A stretch of DNA of 64,000 nucleotides, from positions 186,001-250,000 of the forward strand of contig NZ_JBPCCU010000011.1 in NCBI RefSeq assembly GCF_050971785.1, in the 5' to 3' direction. The position numbers and the translations under genes were made by a program. The notes beneath the pieces are model-generated. The model was not told the DNA's origin. It searched no databases and saw nothing but the letters and a program-made list of their open reading frames with translations. The first letter of the stretch is position 1. Each line of letters begins with the position of its first letter. This stretch comes from Actinomadura_E scrupuli. Its GTDB lineage: Bacteria > Actinomycetota > Actinomycetes > Streptosporangiales > Streptosporangiaceae. This document shows, in pieces, positions 34,692 to 42,826 of the stretch.

Positions 34692-35696
34692 TCACACCCC
34701 GTAGCGCTCCGGCTTGGGGGTGCGCGACATGAGCTTGAGCATCGCCTCTTCGATGGACATCCCGTGGTGCATGACGGCCGCCACCATCTCGGTGATCGGC
34801 ATCTCCACGTTGTGCTTGCGGGCGAGCTCGAGCACGGCCTCGGAGGACTTCACGCCCTCGGCGGTCTGCTTGGTGACCGCGATGACCTGCTCCAGGGTCA
34901 TGCCCCGGCCGAGGTTCTCCCCGAAGGTACGGTTGCGCGACAGCGGCGAACTGCAGGTCGCCACCAGGTCGCCCAGCCCGGCCAGCCCGGCGAAGGTGTG
35001 CTCGTCGGCTCCGAGCGCCGCGCCCAGCCGGGCGATCTCGGCCAGGCCCCGGGTGATCAGCAGCGCCCGGGTGCTGTCCCCGAACCCGAGCCCGACGGCG
35101 ATGCCGACGCACAGCGCGACGACGTTCTTCACCGTGCCGCCCAGCTCGCAGCCGACCACGTCGGGGTTGGTGTAGACCCGGAAGTACGGGGTCATGCAGG
35201 CCATCTGGACGCGCCGGGCCGTCTCCTCGTCGGCGCAGGCGGCCACCGCCGCACCGGGCTGGCCCGCGGCGATCTCGCGGGCCAGGTTGGGCCCGCACAG
35301 CACCGCGATGCGGCTCTCGGGCACGCCGCCGACCTCCTGGACGACCTCCGACATCCGCCGGCAGGTGCCCAGCTCGATCCCCTTCATCAGGCTGATGAGG
35401 ACCGCGTCGCCGGGCAGCGTCCACTCGGCCAGGTTGGCCCGCAGCGTCTGCGACGGCACGGCCAGCGCGACGAACTCCACCCCGTCGAGGGCCGCACCCG
35501 GGTCGGTGGTGGCCCGCACACCCGCGGGCAGCTCCACCCCGGGCAGGTAGTCGGGGTTCTCCCTCCGCTCGTTGATCGACTCGACGATCTCGGGCCGGCG
35601 TCCCCATACGGTGACGTCGCAGCCCGCGTCGGCCAGCACCTTGGCGAACACGGTCCCCCACGAACCCGCTCCCATTACCGCCGCTCGCAAGGTCAC
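34692..35696 (-). CDS. gpsA: NAD(P)-dependent glycerol-3-phosphate dehydrogenase
   Basis: A 334-residue enzyme that makes sn-glycerol 3-phosphate for phospholipids. It has VMGAGSWGTVFAKVLADAG, the LMKGIELGT loop, LCGPNLAREIAAGQP, and GGTVKNVVALCVGIAVGLGFGDSTRALLITRGLAEI with the catalytic lysine. The GTG start overlaps the plsC-like stop (GTGA), a sensible coupling because acyltransferases use the product. Confidence 0.95.
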   Translation of the reverse strand: MTLRAAVMGAGSWGTVFAKVLADAGCDVTVWGRRPEIVESINERRENPDYLPGVELPAGVRATTDPGAALDGVEFVALAVPSQTLRANLAEWTLPGDAVLISLMKGIELGTCRRMSEVVQEVGGVPESRIAVLCGPNLAREIAAGQPGAAVAACADEETARRVQMACMTPYFRVYTNPDVVGCELGGTVKNVVALCVGIAVGLGFGDSTRALLITRGLAEIARLGAALGADEHTFAGLAGLGDLVATCSSPLSRNRTFGENLGRGMTLEQVIAVTKQTAEGVKSSEAVLELARKHNVEMPITEMVAAVMHHGMSIEEAMLKLMSRTPKPERYGV

Positions 35697-36472
35697 GAGG
35701 CCTGCGCCTCCTCGTCTCTGTGTCGTCGCTGCTCGATGGCCTTGTGATGGTCGTACAGCTCCGCCGGGGGCCGCTCACCGCGGAGCTCACCGACGAGCTC
35801 GGCGATGGCCCGCATGATCTCGGCGGTCGCGTCCCGCAGTGCCTCCGCCGTCGGCGGGGAGCCCGCGTAGGCCGACAGGTCCAGCGGGGGGCCGGCGATC
35901 ACGCGCATGGTCTTGCGCGGGAAGGGGTGGAAGCCCTTCTTCAGCCCGGCGGCCAGCCCGCGCCGCTCGACCTTGGTGTAGGGCAGCAGCTCGTGCGCGC
36001 CCCAGCTGGCCATCGGGACGACCTTGGCCCCGGTGGCCAGGGCGAGCCTGGCCGCCCCGGTCTGCCCGGTCATCGGCCACAGGTCGGGATCCCGGGTACA
36101 GGTGCCCTCGGGATAGAACATCAGGCATTCGCCGGCCAGCAGGGCCGCCTCCGCGTCCCGGAGCGCCAGCGAGGCGTCGGAGCTGTCGCGGTAGACGGGG
36201 ATCTGGCCGGTGCCGCGCAGGATCGGCCGCAGGTACCGGACGTCGAAGAGGGTGGACTTGGCGAGATAGACGGGATACCGGCCGGACTCGTACACGAAGT
36301 GGGCCAGGGCGAGGGGGTCGGCCTCCGAGATGTGGTTGGCCGCGACGATCACACCACCCGCCCGCGGGATGTTCCCCTTGCCGCGCCAGTCGCGCTTGAG
36401 CATCCCGAACAGCAGCGGGCGCAGGACGGCGATCGAGAACCTGCGCCAGCCCGGCGAGTACCCGTGTGCCAT
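35693..36472 (-). CDS. PlsC-type 1-acylglycerol-3-phosphate O-acyltransferase
   Basis: A 259-residue acyltransferase. The catalytic NHISEADP (HX4D) is near residue 46 and the second motif FYPEGTCTRDP near residue 118. A hydrophobic N-terminal stretch could tether it to the membrane. It would acylate lysophosphatidic acid or a related acceptor, consistent with coupling to gpsA. The C-terminal tail is highly charged. Confidence 0.88.
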   Translation of the reverse strand: MAHGYSPGWRRFSIAVLRPLLFGMLKRDWRGKGNIPRAGGVIVAANHISEADPLALAHFVYESGRYPVYLAKSTLFDVRYLRPILRGTGQIPVYRDSSDASLALRDAEAALLAGECLMFYPEGTCTRDPDLWPMTGQTGAARLALATGAKVVPMASWGAHELLPYTKVERRGLAAGLKKGFHPFPRKTMRVIAGPPLDLSAYAGSPPTAEALRDATAEIMRAIAELVGELRGERPPAELYDHHKAIEQRRHRDEEAQAS

Positions 36473-36606
36473 GCCCCCTCCTCCCTAGAACGCCCGGACG
36501 GACCTGCCCGGGCTCATGACGCCCGTGTCACCGAGCGCTCACCACACCCCTCAGCGAGGGGGTGTCCTCAAGTGTCGCGGTTACGTGCGCATAGTGTCGA
36601 GCTGCG

Positions 36607-37266
36607 ATGTCCAGTACTCCCCCGCTCTCGTGGTCACTGGTGGTCCCGGTCAAGATGCTGGCCAGGGCCAAATCCCGCATGGCACCCGCCGCCGGGCCGC
36701 ACCGGGAGGCACTGGCCCTCGCCGTCGCCGCCGACACGGTGGCGGCCGCGCTCCGCGCCGACCGGGTCCGGGGAGTGCTCGTCGTCACCGACGATCCCCT
36801 CGCCGCCCGCGAGCTGGCCGCGCTCGGAGCGATGGTCGTGCCCGACGAACCGGACTGCGGCCTCAACCCCGCCCTCCGCCACGGCGCCGCGGTCGCCCGC
36901 CGGACGTTTCCCGACGCGGGTGTCGGCGCCCTGTCCGCCGACCTGCCCGCGCTGCGTCCCGCCGAGCTGACCCGGGTGCTGGACGCCGCGGCGCGGGCTC
37001 CGCTGTCGTTCGTCCCCGACGCCCTCGGCGTGGGCACCACACTGTACGCGGCCCGGCCGGGCACCGGCTTCTCCCCCGCGTTCGGCACCGACTCCCGGCT
37101 CGCGCACCGCGCGCAGGGGGCCCGCGAGCTCGCGTCGCTGGCGGACATCGCCAGCGTACGGCGGGACGTGGACACCCTCGAGGATCTGCGGGCGGCCCTC
37201 GCGCTCGGCCTGGGACCCCGTACGGCCGCCGTCGCGGCCCGGCTGCCCGCCCTGTGCACGGGCTGA
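36607..37266 (+). CDS. cofC: phosphoenolpyruvate/2-phospholactate guanylyltransferase (F420 biosynthesis)
   Basis: A 219-residue nucleotidyltransferase. It has WSLVVPVKMLARAKSRM, VVTDDPLAARELAALGAMVVPDE, GLNPALRHGA and GALSADLPALRP, all matching CofC/FbiD. It makes the guanylated three-carbon precursor for the F420 side chain. Its location between gpsA and hup fits M. tuberculosis synteny (fbiD). The upstream leader has an ACACCCC/GGGGTGT hairpin at 36544-36565. Confidence 0.9.
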   Translation: MSSTPPLSWSLVVPVKMLARAKSRMAPAAGPHREALALAVAADTVAAALRADRVRGVLVVTDDPLAARELAALGAMVVPDEPDCGLNPALRHGAAVARRTFPDAGVGALSADLPALRPAELTRVLDAAARAPLSFVPDALGVGTTLYAARPGTGFSPAFGTDSRLAHRAQGARELASLADIASVRRDVDTLEDLRAALALGLGPRTAAVAARLPALCTG

Positions 37267-37322
37267 CAGTCCGCGCCCGCCCGCCGATCCCCGCTGGTCC
37301 CTGCCCGGCACGAACTCCGCGA

Positions 37323-37538
37323 TCACGGAGCGGGGGCGGGAGGGAGCGGGAACGTGGACAGGGTGATGGCGATGATCTCGCCCTCCGCCACCGCGAGGTT
37401 GACCCGCTGCCCGAGGCGGAGCAGCCGCAGCCCTCCGGCGTCGAACGCCGGGGCCTGGAAGTCCAGCCGGGTGCCGTCGTCGAGGAAGACACTGCCGGAC
37501 CGTGTCGCGGCGTCGTACGTGCGAACCGTTCCCTGCAT
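37323..37538 (-). CDS. small cold-shock-domain-like protein
   Basis: A 71-residue protein, MQGTVRTYDAATRSGSVFLDDGTRLDF then AFDAGGLRLLRLGQRVNLAVAEGEIIAITLSTFP. The pattern matches a small OB-fold cold-shock-like family frequently next to cofC in actinobacteria. It lacks the strong RNP1/RNP2 aromatics of CspA, so nucleic-acid binding is uncertain. ATG start at 37538. Confidence 0.7.
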   Translation of the reverse strand: MQGTVRTYDAATRSGSVFLDDGTRLDFQAPAFDAGGLRLLRLGQRVNLAVAEGEIIAITLSTFPLPPAPAP

Positions 37539-37628
37539 GCCCCCGAGACTACTCACGAGCTCCGCGAGCGGTCCGCCGGCGCCCGCCAGGCCGCCCGGCG
37601 GGGGCGACGGGCCGGGGCCGGGAACACG

Positions 37629-37673
37629 ACGGCGCCCGATGCGCGTGCACAGGGCACGTGCATCGGGCGCCGT
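37629..37673 (-). terminator. strong hairpin downstream of the HU gene
   Basis: A 14-base stem (37629-37642 with 37660-37673, ACGGCGCCCGATGC type) with an inner 5-base stem (CGTGC/GCACG). It lies 14 bases past the HU stop codon. The symmetry suggests it can work in both directions. No long T-run. Confidence 0.65.
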
Positions 37674-37686
37674 AGGTGTTGCGGTG

Positions 37687-37962
37687 CTACTTGCCGGCGA
37701 CCAGGTTCTTGAAGTCGGCGCCCGCCTTGAACTTGGGCACCGATGTCGCGGGAACCTCGATGGACTTGCCGGTTGCCGGGTTACGAGCCGTACGAGCAGG
37801 CCGGTCGGCCTTCTCGAACGAGCCGAATCCGGTGATGGCGACCTTCTCGCCCTTGGCCACGGTCGCCTGGATCGTGTCCAGCAGGGCATCGACTGCCTCG
37901 ACTGCGGCCTTCTTGCTGCCGAGCCGCTCAGAGATCGCGTCGACCAGCTCACGCTTGTTCAT
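37687..37962 (-). CDS. hup: HU family DNA-binding protein
   Basis: A 91-residue nucleoid protein: MNKRELVDAISERLGSKKAAVEAVDALLDTI, GFGSFEKADRPARTARNPATGKSIEVPATSVPKFKAGADFKNLV. It is the short form, without the Lys/Ala-rich tail of mycobacterial HupB. The start has a strong GGAGGAGC ribosome site. Upstream, GCAGGT/ACCTGC (38014-38019, 38028-38033) with an 8-base spacer is a candidate operator. Confidence 0.95.
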   Translation of the reverse strand: MNKRELVDAISERLGSKKAAVEAVDALLDTIQATVAKGEKVAITGFGSFEKADRPARTARNPATGKSIEVPATSVPKFKAGADFKNLVAGK

Positions 37963-38072
37963 GGGTAGCTCCTCCGGTTCCCCCCTTGCCCGCACGAAAC
38001 TAGGGGACATATGGCAGGTACACAATCACCTGCAAGCAATAACTCCCGTGTCGCAGGCGTATTCCTCGTCAC

Positions 38073-38339
38073 CTACCGGGTTTGAACGGCCCAGTCGGAC
38101 CGCTCAGCCCCAGCATCCAGGTCGGTAAGGAACGTTTCGAGGCGTCTTGCGGCCAATGCCGGATCCCGCTTCGCCAGATCGGTGATCGCGAGCAACTGCC
38201 GGTGCAGTCGCCGGCGTACGTGCCCGGGCAGCGGTGCCACCCGGCTGTGCGCATCGCGCAACTGCCGGGCCAGCACGATCAACGTGGCGTCCTCCCACGC
38301 CGGACCGGTCCAGCACGACTCGGACTGCGTCGCCGTCAC
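38073..38339 (-). CDS. conserved-looking hypothetical protein
   Basis: An 88-residue helical, Arg/Leu-rich protein with no family I recognise. The GTG start has a very good GGAGG box 6 bases upstream, which supports it as real. It lies between hup and leuD on the same strand, and a hairpin at 38363-38403 separates it from leuD. No membrane segment or cysteine pair. Confidence 0.6.
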   Translation of the reverse strand: MTATQSESCWTGPAWEDATLIVLARQLRDAHSRVAPLPGHVRRRLHRQLLAITDLAKRDPALAARRLETFLTDLDAGAERSDWAVQTR

Positions 38340-38362
38340 GGCCTACCTCCCCGCATGCTCGG

Positions 38363-38403
38363 GCGTGTCTCCCACAACGATTGTCTCCTGTCGGGAGACA
38401 CGC
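38363..38403 (-). terminator. leuD downstream hairpin with alternative fold
   Basis: GCGTGTCTCCC at 38363-38373 pairs perfectly with GGGAGACACGC at 38393-38403. A second pairing, GTCTCC (38383-38388) with GGAGAC (38394-38399), uses the same right arm and would exclude the first. It follows leuD and precedes the hypothetical gene at 38339. A terminator is likely, and a switch is possible. Confidence 0.5.
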
Positions 38404-38460
38404 TCGAACCGGCAGGGTGGGGCTACGGCGAGATGACGCCGCAGCCGGCACCGGAGGGGG

Positions 38461-39048
38461 TCAGAGGGTGGCGGGAAGCCAGGAGGGCCGGGCGCTCTCG
38501 AACGTGCCGATGTCCTCGGCGTGCCGCAGGGTCAGGCCGATGTCGTCCAGCCCCTCCAGCAGCCGCCAGCGGGTGTAGTCGTCGATCTCGAACGGCGCGG
38601 TGATCCGGCCGGACCGGACCTCACGGTTCTCCAGGTCGACGGTGATCTCGGTCGAAGGGTCGCTCTCGACGGCGTCCTGCAGCGCCTCGACCGTCTCGGC
38701 GGGCAGGATGACCGGGAGCAGCCCCATCTTGGTGGCGTTGTTCCGGAAGATGTCGCCGAAGCGGGGCGCGATCACGGCCCGGAAGCCGTACTGCTGCAGC
38801 GCCCAGACCGCGTGCTCCCGCGAGGAGCCGGTGCCGAAGTCGGGACCGGTGACCAGGACGCTGGCACCCTGGTAGGCGGGGTCGTTCAGCACGAAGGACG
38901 GGTCCTCGCGCCAGGCGGAGAACAGGCCCTTCTCGAAGCCGGTGCGGCTGACCTGCTTCAGCCAGACCGCCGGGATGATCTGGTCGGTGTCGACGTTGCT
39001 GCGCCGGAGCGGCACCGCCCGCCCGGTGTGAGTGGTGAAAGCTTCCAT
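38461..39048 (-). CDS. leuD: 3-isopropylmalate dehydratase small subunit
   Basis: A 195-residue subunit: MEAFTTHTGRAVPLRRSNVDTDQIIPAVWLK and FGTGSSREHAVWALQQYGFRAVIAPRFGDIFRNNATKMGLLPV. Together with leuC it isomerises 2- to 3-isopropylmalate in leucine synthesis. The start is ATG 39048 behind GGAG. An in-frame ATG at 39084 lies inside a long palindrome and is not expected in the family. Confidence 0.95.
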   Translation of the reverse strand: MEAFTTHTGRAVPLRRSNVDTDQIIPAVWLKQVSRTGFEKGLFSAWREDPSFVLNDPAYQGASVLVTGPDFGTGSSREHAVWALQQYGFRAVIAPRFGDIFRNNATKMGLLPVILPAETVEALQDAVESDPSTEITVDLENREVRSGRITAPFEIDDYTRWRLLEGLDDIGLTLRHAEDIGTFESARPSWLPATL

Positions 39049-39074
39049 GATCACGTCTCCATCAGCGAGTTCTT

Positions 39075-39117
39075 CCGTGATCATGCAATCGTTCGTCGAA
39101 CGATTGCATGATCACGG
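39075..39117. repeat. palindromic element, copy B (43-base perfect palindrome)
   Basis: Two exactly complementary 21-base arms (39075-39095, 39097-39117) around one base. It sits in the 80-base gap between leuC and leuD, so it does not simply end the operon. It matches the element at 21707-21745 over more than 20 bases, so this is a dispersed repeat rather than a local feature. Confidence 0.8.
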
Positions 39118-39128
39118 AGGGAAAGGGT

Positions 39129-40538
39129 CTACAGGTCGGCGGGGGCGGCGAGATGACCGGCGACGGCGGTGGCCGCGGCGACGGCGGGCGAGACCAGGTG
39201 GGTACGCCCACCGGGGCCCTGCCGGCCCTCGAAGTTGCGGTTGGAGGTCGACGCGCTGCGCTCCCCGGCGGCGAGCTTGTCCGGGTTCATGGCCAGGCAC
39301 ATCGAGCAGCCCGCCTCCCGCCACTGGGCACCGGCCGCGGTGTAGATCTCGTGCAGTCCCTCGCGCTCGGCCTGCTCCTTGACCTTCATGGAGCCCGGAA
39401 CGACCAGCATCCGGACGCCGTCGGCGACCGCGCGGCCCCTGAGCACGTCGGCGACGGCGCGCAGGTCCTCGATCCGGCCGTTGGTGCAGGAACCGACGAA
39501 GACGGTGTCGACCTCGATCTCGCGCAGCGGGGTGCCGGCGGTGAGGCCCATGTACTCCAGGGCCCGCTCGGCGGCCTGGCGCGCCGACGGGTCGGCGTAG
39601 TCCTCCGGCGACGGCACGGAGGCGCTCAGCGGCAGCCCCTGGCCCGGGTTGGTGCCCCAGGTCACGAACGGCGCGAGCGTGCCTGCGTCGATCACGATCT
39701 CCCGGTCGAAGGTCGCGTCGTCGTCGGTGCGCAGCGACTTCCAGTACTCCACCGCGGTGTCCCAGTCGGCGCCCCGCGGCGCGTTGGGCCGGCCCTCGAG
39801 GTAGGCGAACGTCGTCTCGTCCGGGGCGATCATGCCCGCCCGGGCGCCCGCCTCGATGGACATGTTGCAGACCGTCATCCGGCCTTCCATCGAGAGGTTC
39901 CGTACGGCCTCGCCGCGGTACTCCACGATGTGCCCCTGGCCGCCGCCGGTGCCGATCTGGGCGATGATCGCCAGAATCAGGTCCTTGGAGGTGACGCCCT
40001 CGGGCAGGGTGCCCTCGACCGTGACGGCCATGGTCTTGGGCTTGATCTGCGGCAGCGTCTGGGTGGCCAGCACGTGCTCGACCTCGCTGGTGCCGATACC
40101 GAAGGCCAGCGCGCCGAACGCCCCGTGCGTCGAGGTGTGCGAGTCGCCGCAGACGACCGTCATGCCCGGCTGGGTGAGCCCCAGCTGCGGGCCGATGACG
40201 TGCACGATGCCCTGGCCGGCGTCGCCCATCGGGTGCAGCCGGACGCCGAACTCGGCGCAGTTCTTGCGCAGCGTCTCGACCTGGGTGCGCGAGACCGGGT
40301 CGGCGATCGGCGCGAGCAGGTCAGTGGTCGGTACGTTGTGGTCCTCGGTGGCGATGGTCAGATCCGGCCGCCGCACCTTCCGGCCGGCCAGCCGCAGCCC
40401 GTCGAAGGCCTGCGGGCTCGTCACCTCGTGCACCAGATGAAGATCGATATAGAGCAGATCCGGCTCGCCCTCGGCACGTCGTACGACATGTGCGTCGTAG
40501 ACCTTGTCGGCCAACGTACGCCCAACGGACTGGCCCAT
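39129..40538 (-). CDS. leuC: 3-isopropylmalate dehydratase large subunit
   Basis: A 469-residue aconitase-family subunit. The iron-sulfur cysteines are in VFVGSCTNGR and EAGCSMCLAMN. Other motifs are VCGDSHTSTHGAFGALAFGIGTSEVEHVLATQ and GANPGQG-like regions. ATG start at 40538, facing the IclR gene. It heads the leuCD operon. Confidence 0.96.
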   Translation of the reverse strand: MGQSVGRTLADKVYDAHVVRRAEGEPDLLYIDLHLVHEVTSPQAFDGLRLAGRKVRRPDLTIATEDHNVPTTDLLAPIADPVSRTQVETLRKNCAEFGVRLHPMGDAGQGIVHVIGPQLGLTQPGMTVVCGDSHTSTHGAFGALAFGIGTSEVEHVLATQTLPQIKPKTMAVTVEGTLPEGVTSKDLILAIIAQIGTGGGQGHIVEYRGEAVRNLSMEGRMTVCNMSIEAGARAGMIAPDETTFAYLEGRPNAPRGADWDTAVEYWKSLRTDDDATFDREIVIDAGTLAPFVTWGTNPGQGLPLSASVPSPEDYADPSARQAAERALEYMGLTAGTPLREIEVDTVFVGSCTNGRIEDLRAVADVLRGRAVADGVRMLVVPGSMKVKEQAEREGLHEIYTAAGAQWREAGCSMCLAMNPDKLAAGERSASTSNRNFEGRQGPGGRTHLVSPAVAAATAVAGHLAAPADL

Positions 40539-40616
40539 GGCTCCACACCTTTCCTAGTAACGGGTCACGGGGTCGACCTCGGTGTCGGCCCCCGGCCCGG
40601 TCGGTCCTCCGTCGAC

Positions 40617-40642
40617 TTGCATCTCACAATCCGAGACGGCAA
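40617..40642. promoter_or_regulatory. candidate IclR operator between leuC and the regulator
   Basis: TTGC (40617-40620) ATCTCAC... GAGACGGCAA ending at 40642 gives an offset inverted repeat with TCTC/GAGA and TTGC/GCAA halves, just before the IclR start. NdgR/LtbR proteins are known to control leuCD, so a site here is expected. Confidence 0.45.
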
Positions 40643-40651
40643 TATCGAGTT

Positions 40652-41368
40652 ATGGACAACTCTAGCGGAGTCGGCGTACTTGACAAAGCCGTACTGGTAC
40701 TCAACGCGCTGGAGGCGGGTCCCGCGTCGCTCGCACAGCTCGTCCAGACGACCGGCCTGGCCCGGCCGACCGCCCACCGGCTCGCCGTCGCGCTGGAGCA
40801 TCATCGCCTCGTCCACCGCGACACCCAGGGCCGGTTCATCCTGGGGCCGCGGCTGGCCGAGCTGGCCGTGGCGGCGGGCGAGGACCGGCTGCTGGCCATC
40901 GCCCAGCCGATCCTGACGCAGCTGCGCGACATGACCGGGGAGAGCGCGCAGCTCTACCGCCGGCAGGGGGACGTCCGGGTGTGCGTGGCCGCGGCGGAGC
41001 GGTCCAGCGGGCTGCGCGACACCGTGCCGGTCGGCGCCGCCCTGCCCATGACCGCGGGCTCCGCGGCACAGATCCTGCTGGCCTGGGAGGAGCCGGACCG
41101 GCTGCACCGCGGGCTGCGCGGCGCCAAGTTCACCGCCGCCACCCTGGCCTCCGTGCGCCGCCGGGGCTGGGCGCAGAGCGTCGGCGAGCGGGAGCAGGGC
41201 GTGGGCTCGGTCTCCGCGCCGATCCGGGGCGCCGGCGGACGGGTGATCGCGGCGATCTCGGTCTCCGGCCCGCTGGAGCGGCTGACCCGCTCCCCCGGCC
41301 GGATGCACGCCGCGCCGCTGGTCGCCGCGGCCGAGAAGGTCTCCGAGTCGATGCGCCGGGCGACCTGA
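40652..41368 (+). CDS. IclR family regulator of leucine genes (NdgR/LtbR-like)
   Basis: A 238-residue regulator with winged-helix segment SLAQLVQTTGLARPTAHRLAVALEHHRLV and the IclR effector domain (AAERSSGLRDTVPVGAALPMTAGSAAQILLAW). It is divergent from leuCD, as in Streptomyces NdgR and M. tuberculosis Rv2989. It is expected to regulate leuCD in response to amino acid status. Confidence 0.9.
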   Translation: MDNSSGVGVLDKAVLVLNALEAGPASLAQLVQTTGLARPTAHRLAVALEHHRLVHRDTQGRFILGPRLAELAVAAGEDRLLAIAQPILTQLRDMTGESAQLYRRQGDVRVCVAAAERSSGLRDTVPVGAALPMTAGSAAQILLAWEEPDRLHRGLRGAKFTAATLASVRRRGWAQSVGEREQGVGSVSAPIRGAGGRVIAAISVSGPLERLTRSPGRMHAAPLVAAAEKVSESMRRAT

Positions 41369-41370
41369 CC

Positions 41371-41751
41371 TCAGCCCGGCGGCCCGCCGTCGAGGATGCT
41401 GCGGTACCAGTCGGCGAACCGGGCGCGCAGGATCGCGATCTCCAGGTCGCCCAGGCCCAGGGCCGTGAACTGCTCGTCCGGGAGGTGCGGCAGCTCGGCC
41501 AGCACCCCCGCGAAGAAGTAGGCGTCGCAGCCGGGGTCGCGTGCGCGCAGCAGGCCGAGCAGCCGCTCCCGGGTGTGGCGCCCCCGGGCCAGCACCGCGC
41601 CGACCGCCACGAAGTCCTCCGCGCGGCCCCGGTCCAGCAGCGCCGCCATCCGGTCCGCCGCGACGGCGTCGCAGCCGGGGTCGCGGCCCGGGTCGCCGCC
41701 GGGAGGGGGTGTGCGCCGGTCGTCATCGCCGGACTCACTGACCGTGTTCAT
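41371..41751 (-). CDS. hypothetical acidic protein
   Basis: A 126-residue protein I do not recognise. The N-terminal 30 residues are disordered and Asp/Pro-rich; the rest is helical with DRMAALLDRGRAEDFVAVGAVLARGRHTRERLL and a C-terminal FADWYRSIL. It ends 3 bases from the IclR stop and is convergent with it. Weak ribosome site, so the start is uncertain. Confidence 0.55.
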   Translation of the reverse strand: MNTVSESGDDDRRTPPPGGDPGRDPGCDAVAADRMAALLDRGRAEDFVAVGAVLARGRHTRERLLGLLRARDPGCDAYFFAGVLAELPHLPDEQFTALGLGDLEIAILRARFADWYRSILDGGPPG

Positions 41752-42060
41752 CGAGGACCGTCCCGCCACTGGCCATGACCCGCCCGGGGCATGGCTCCGC
41801 CATGGATGCGGCCGTGACGTGGACGGTCCGAGGCTGCCCGGACGGTGAACCCTGGTGAAACGGGACGTACCGCGACACCCAACGTAGCGGGACGGTGACA
41901 TTCCGCGGACGGTTTCCGGGAAAACGCCGGGCGGTCGCCGGTGCTCGTGAGGCGCTCGCGCGGTGCCGTCACCACCCGGGACGGCGAACACTCACTGGAT
42001 ATCTTCGGTATCGAGCGGCCGTGAGTTGGATACTGGCGCTATCCAGCCAGGGGGCGGCCG
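41752..42060. other. intergenic region with MerR-proximal operator
   Basis: About 309 bases without a gene. The left part is featureless GC-rich DNA. The right end holds an inverted repeat TGGATA (42029-42034) and TATCCA (42042-42047), 7 bases apart, 14 bases before the MerR start. This spacing suits a MerR-type autoregulatory site. Confidence 0.5.
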
Positions 42061-42711
42061 ATGAAGATCTCGGAACTCAGCGATCGCAGCGGGCTCACCG
42101 TGCAAACGATCAAGTTCTACATTCGCGAGGGCCTGATGACCCGCGGGGCGTCGAGCGCGGCGACCAAGGCCGACTACGACGACCGCCATCTGGAGCGGCT
42201 GCGCCTCATCCGGGCCCTCCGCGAGGTCGGTGATCTCCCGGTGTCGGCGATCAAGCCGATCGTGGACGCGCTCGACGACGAGACGGTCGGGCTGCACGAC
42301 CTGATCGGCACCGCGCGGTACGCCCTCGGCCCGCACGTGCGGCCGCCGGCCGACGACCCGGACTGGCGGGCGGCCCGGCAGGACGTGGACGCCCTCGTCA
42401 CCGAGCTCGGCTGGCGGATCGCCCCGCGGGCGCCGGCGCGCGACCTGCTGGCCCAGACGTTCGTCGCGCTGCGCGGGCTCGGCATCCCGGTGGTCCTCAC
42501 CGAGCTGCGCCCCTACATCGAGGCGGCCACCCGGCTCGGCGACCACGAACTCGGTGTGCTCGACACCGCCGCCCCGCGCGGCCGGGTGGTGCAGGGCACC
42601 GTCGTGCGCACGGTGCTCTACGAACAGGTGCTCATCGCGCTGCACCGGCTGGCGCAGGAGGACGCCTCCGCCCGCCGGTTCGAGGGCGAGGCACGGCGAT
42701 TCGCCGGATAG
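42061..42711 (+). CDS. MerR family transcriptional regulator
   Basis: A 216-residue regulator. The N-terminal helix-turn-helix is ISELSDRSGLTVQTIKFYIREGLM, followed by HLERLRLIRALREVGDLPVSAIKPIVDAL. The larger C-terminal half has no cysteines for metal binding and no recognised ligand. ATG start behind GGGGGC. An operator sits directly upstream. Confidence 0.88.
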   Translation: MKISELSDRSGLTVQTIKFYIREGLMTRGASSAATKADYDDRHLERLRLIRALREVGDLPVSAIKPIVDALDDETVGLHDLIGTARYALGPHVRPPADDPDWRAARQDVDALVTELGWRIAPRAPARDLLAQTFVALRGLGIPVVLTELRPYIEAATRLGDHELGVLDTAAPRGRVVQGTVVRTVLYEQVLIALHRLAQEDASARRFEGEARRFAG

Positions 42712-42826
42712 CGTCGCCGATCACCGCCGGAAGAGCCGATTGATAGCCTGAGCCCGCATTCACCGCCGTGTCCGTACCCGCTGTTTCCGTACCCCGCCAG
42801 GTCCGTACGCCCGAAAGCCCGTCACC

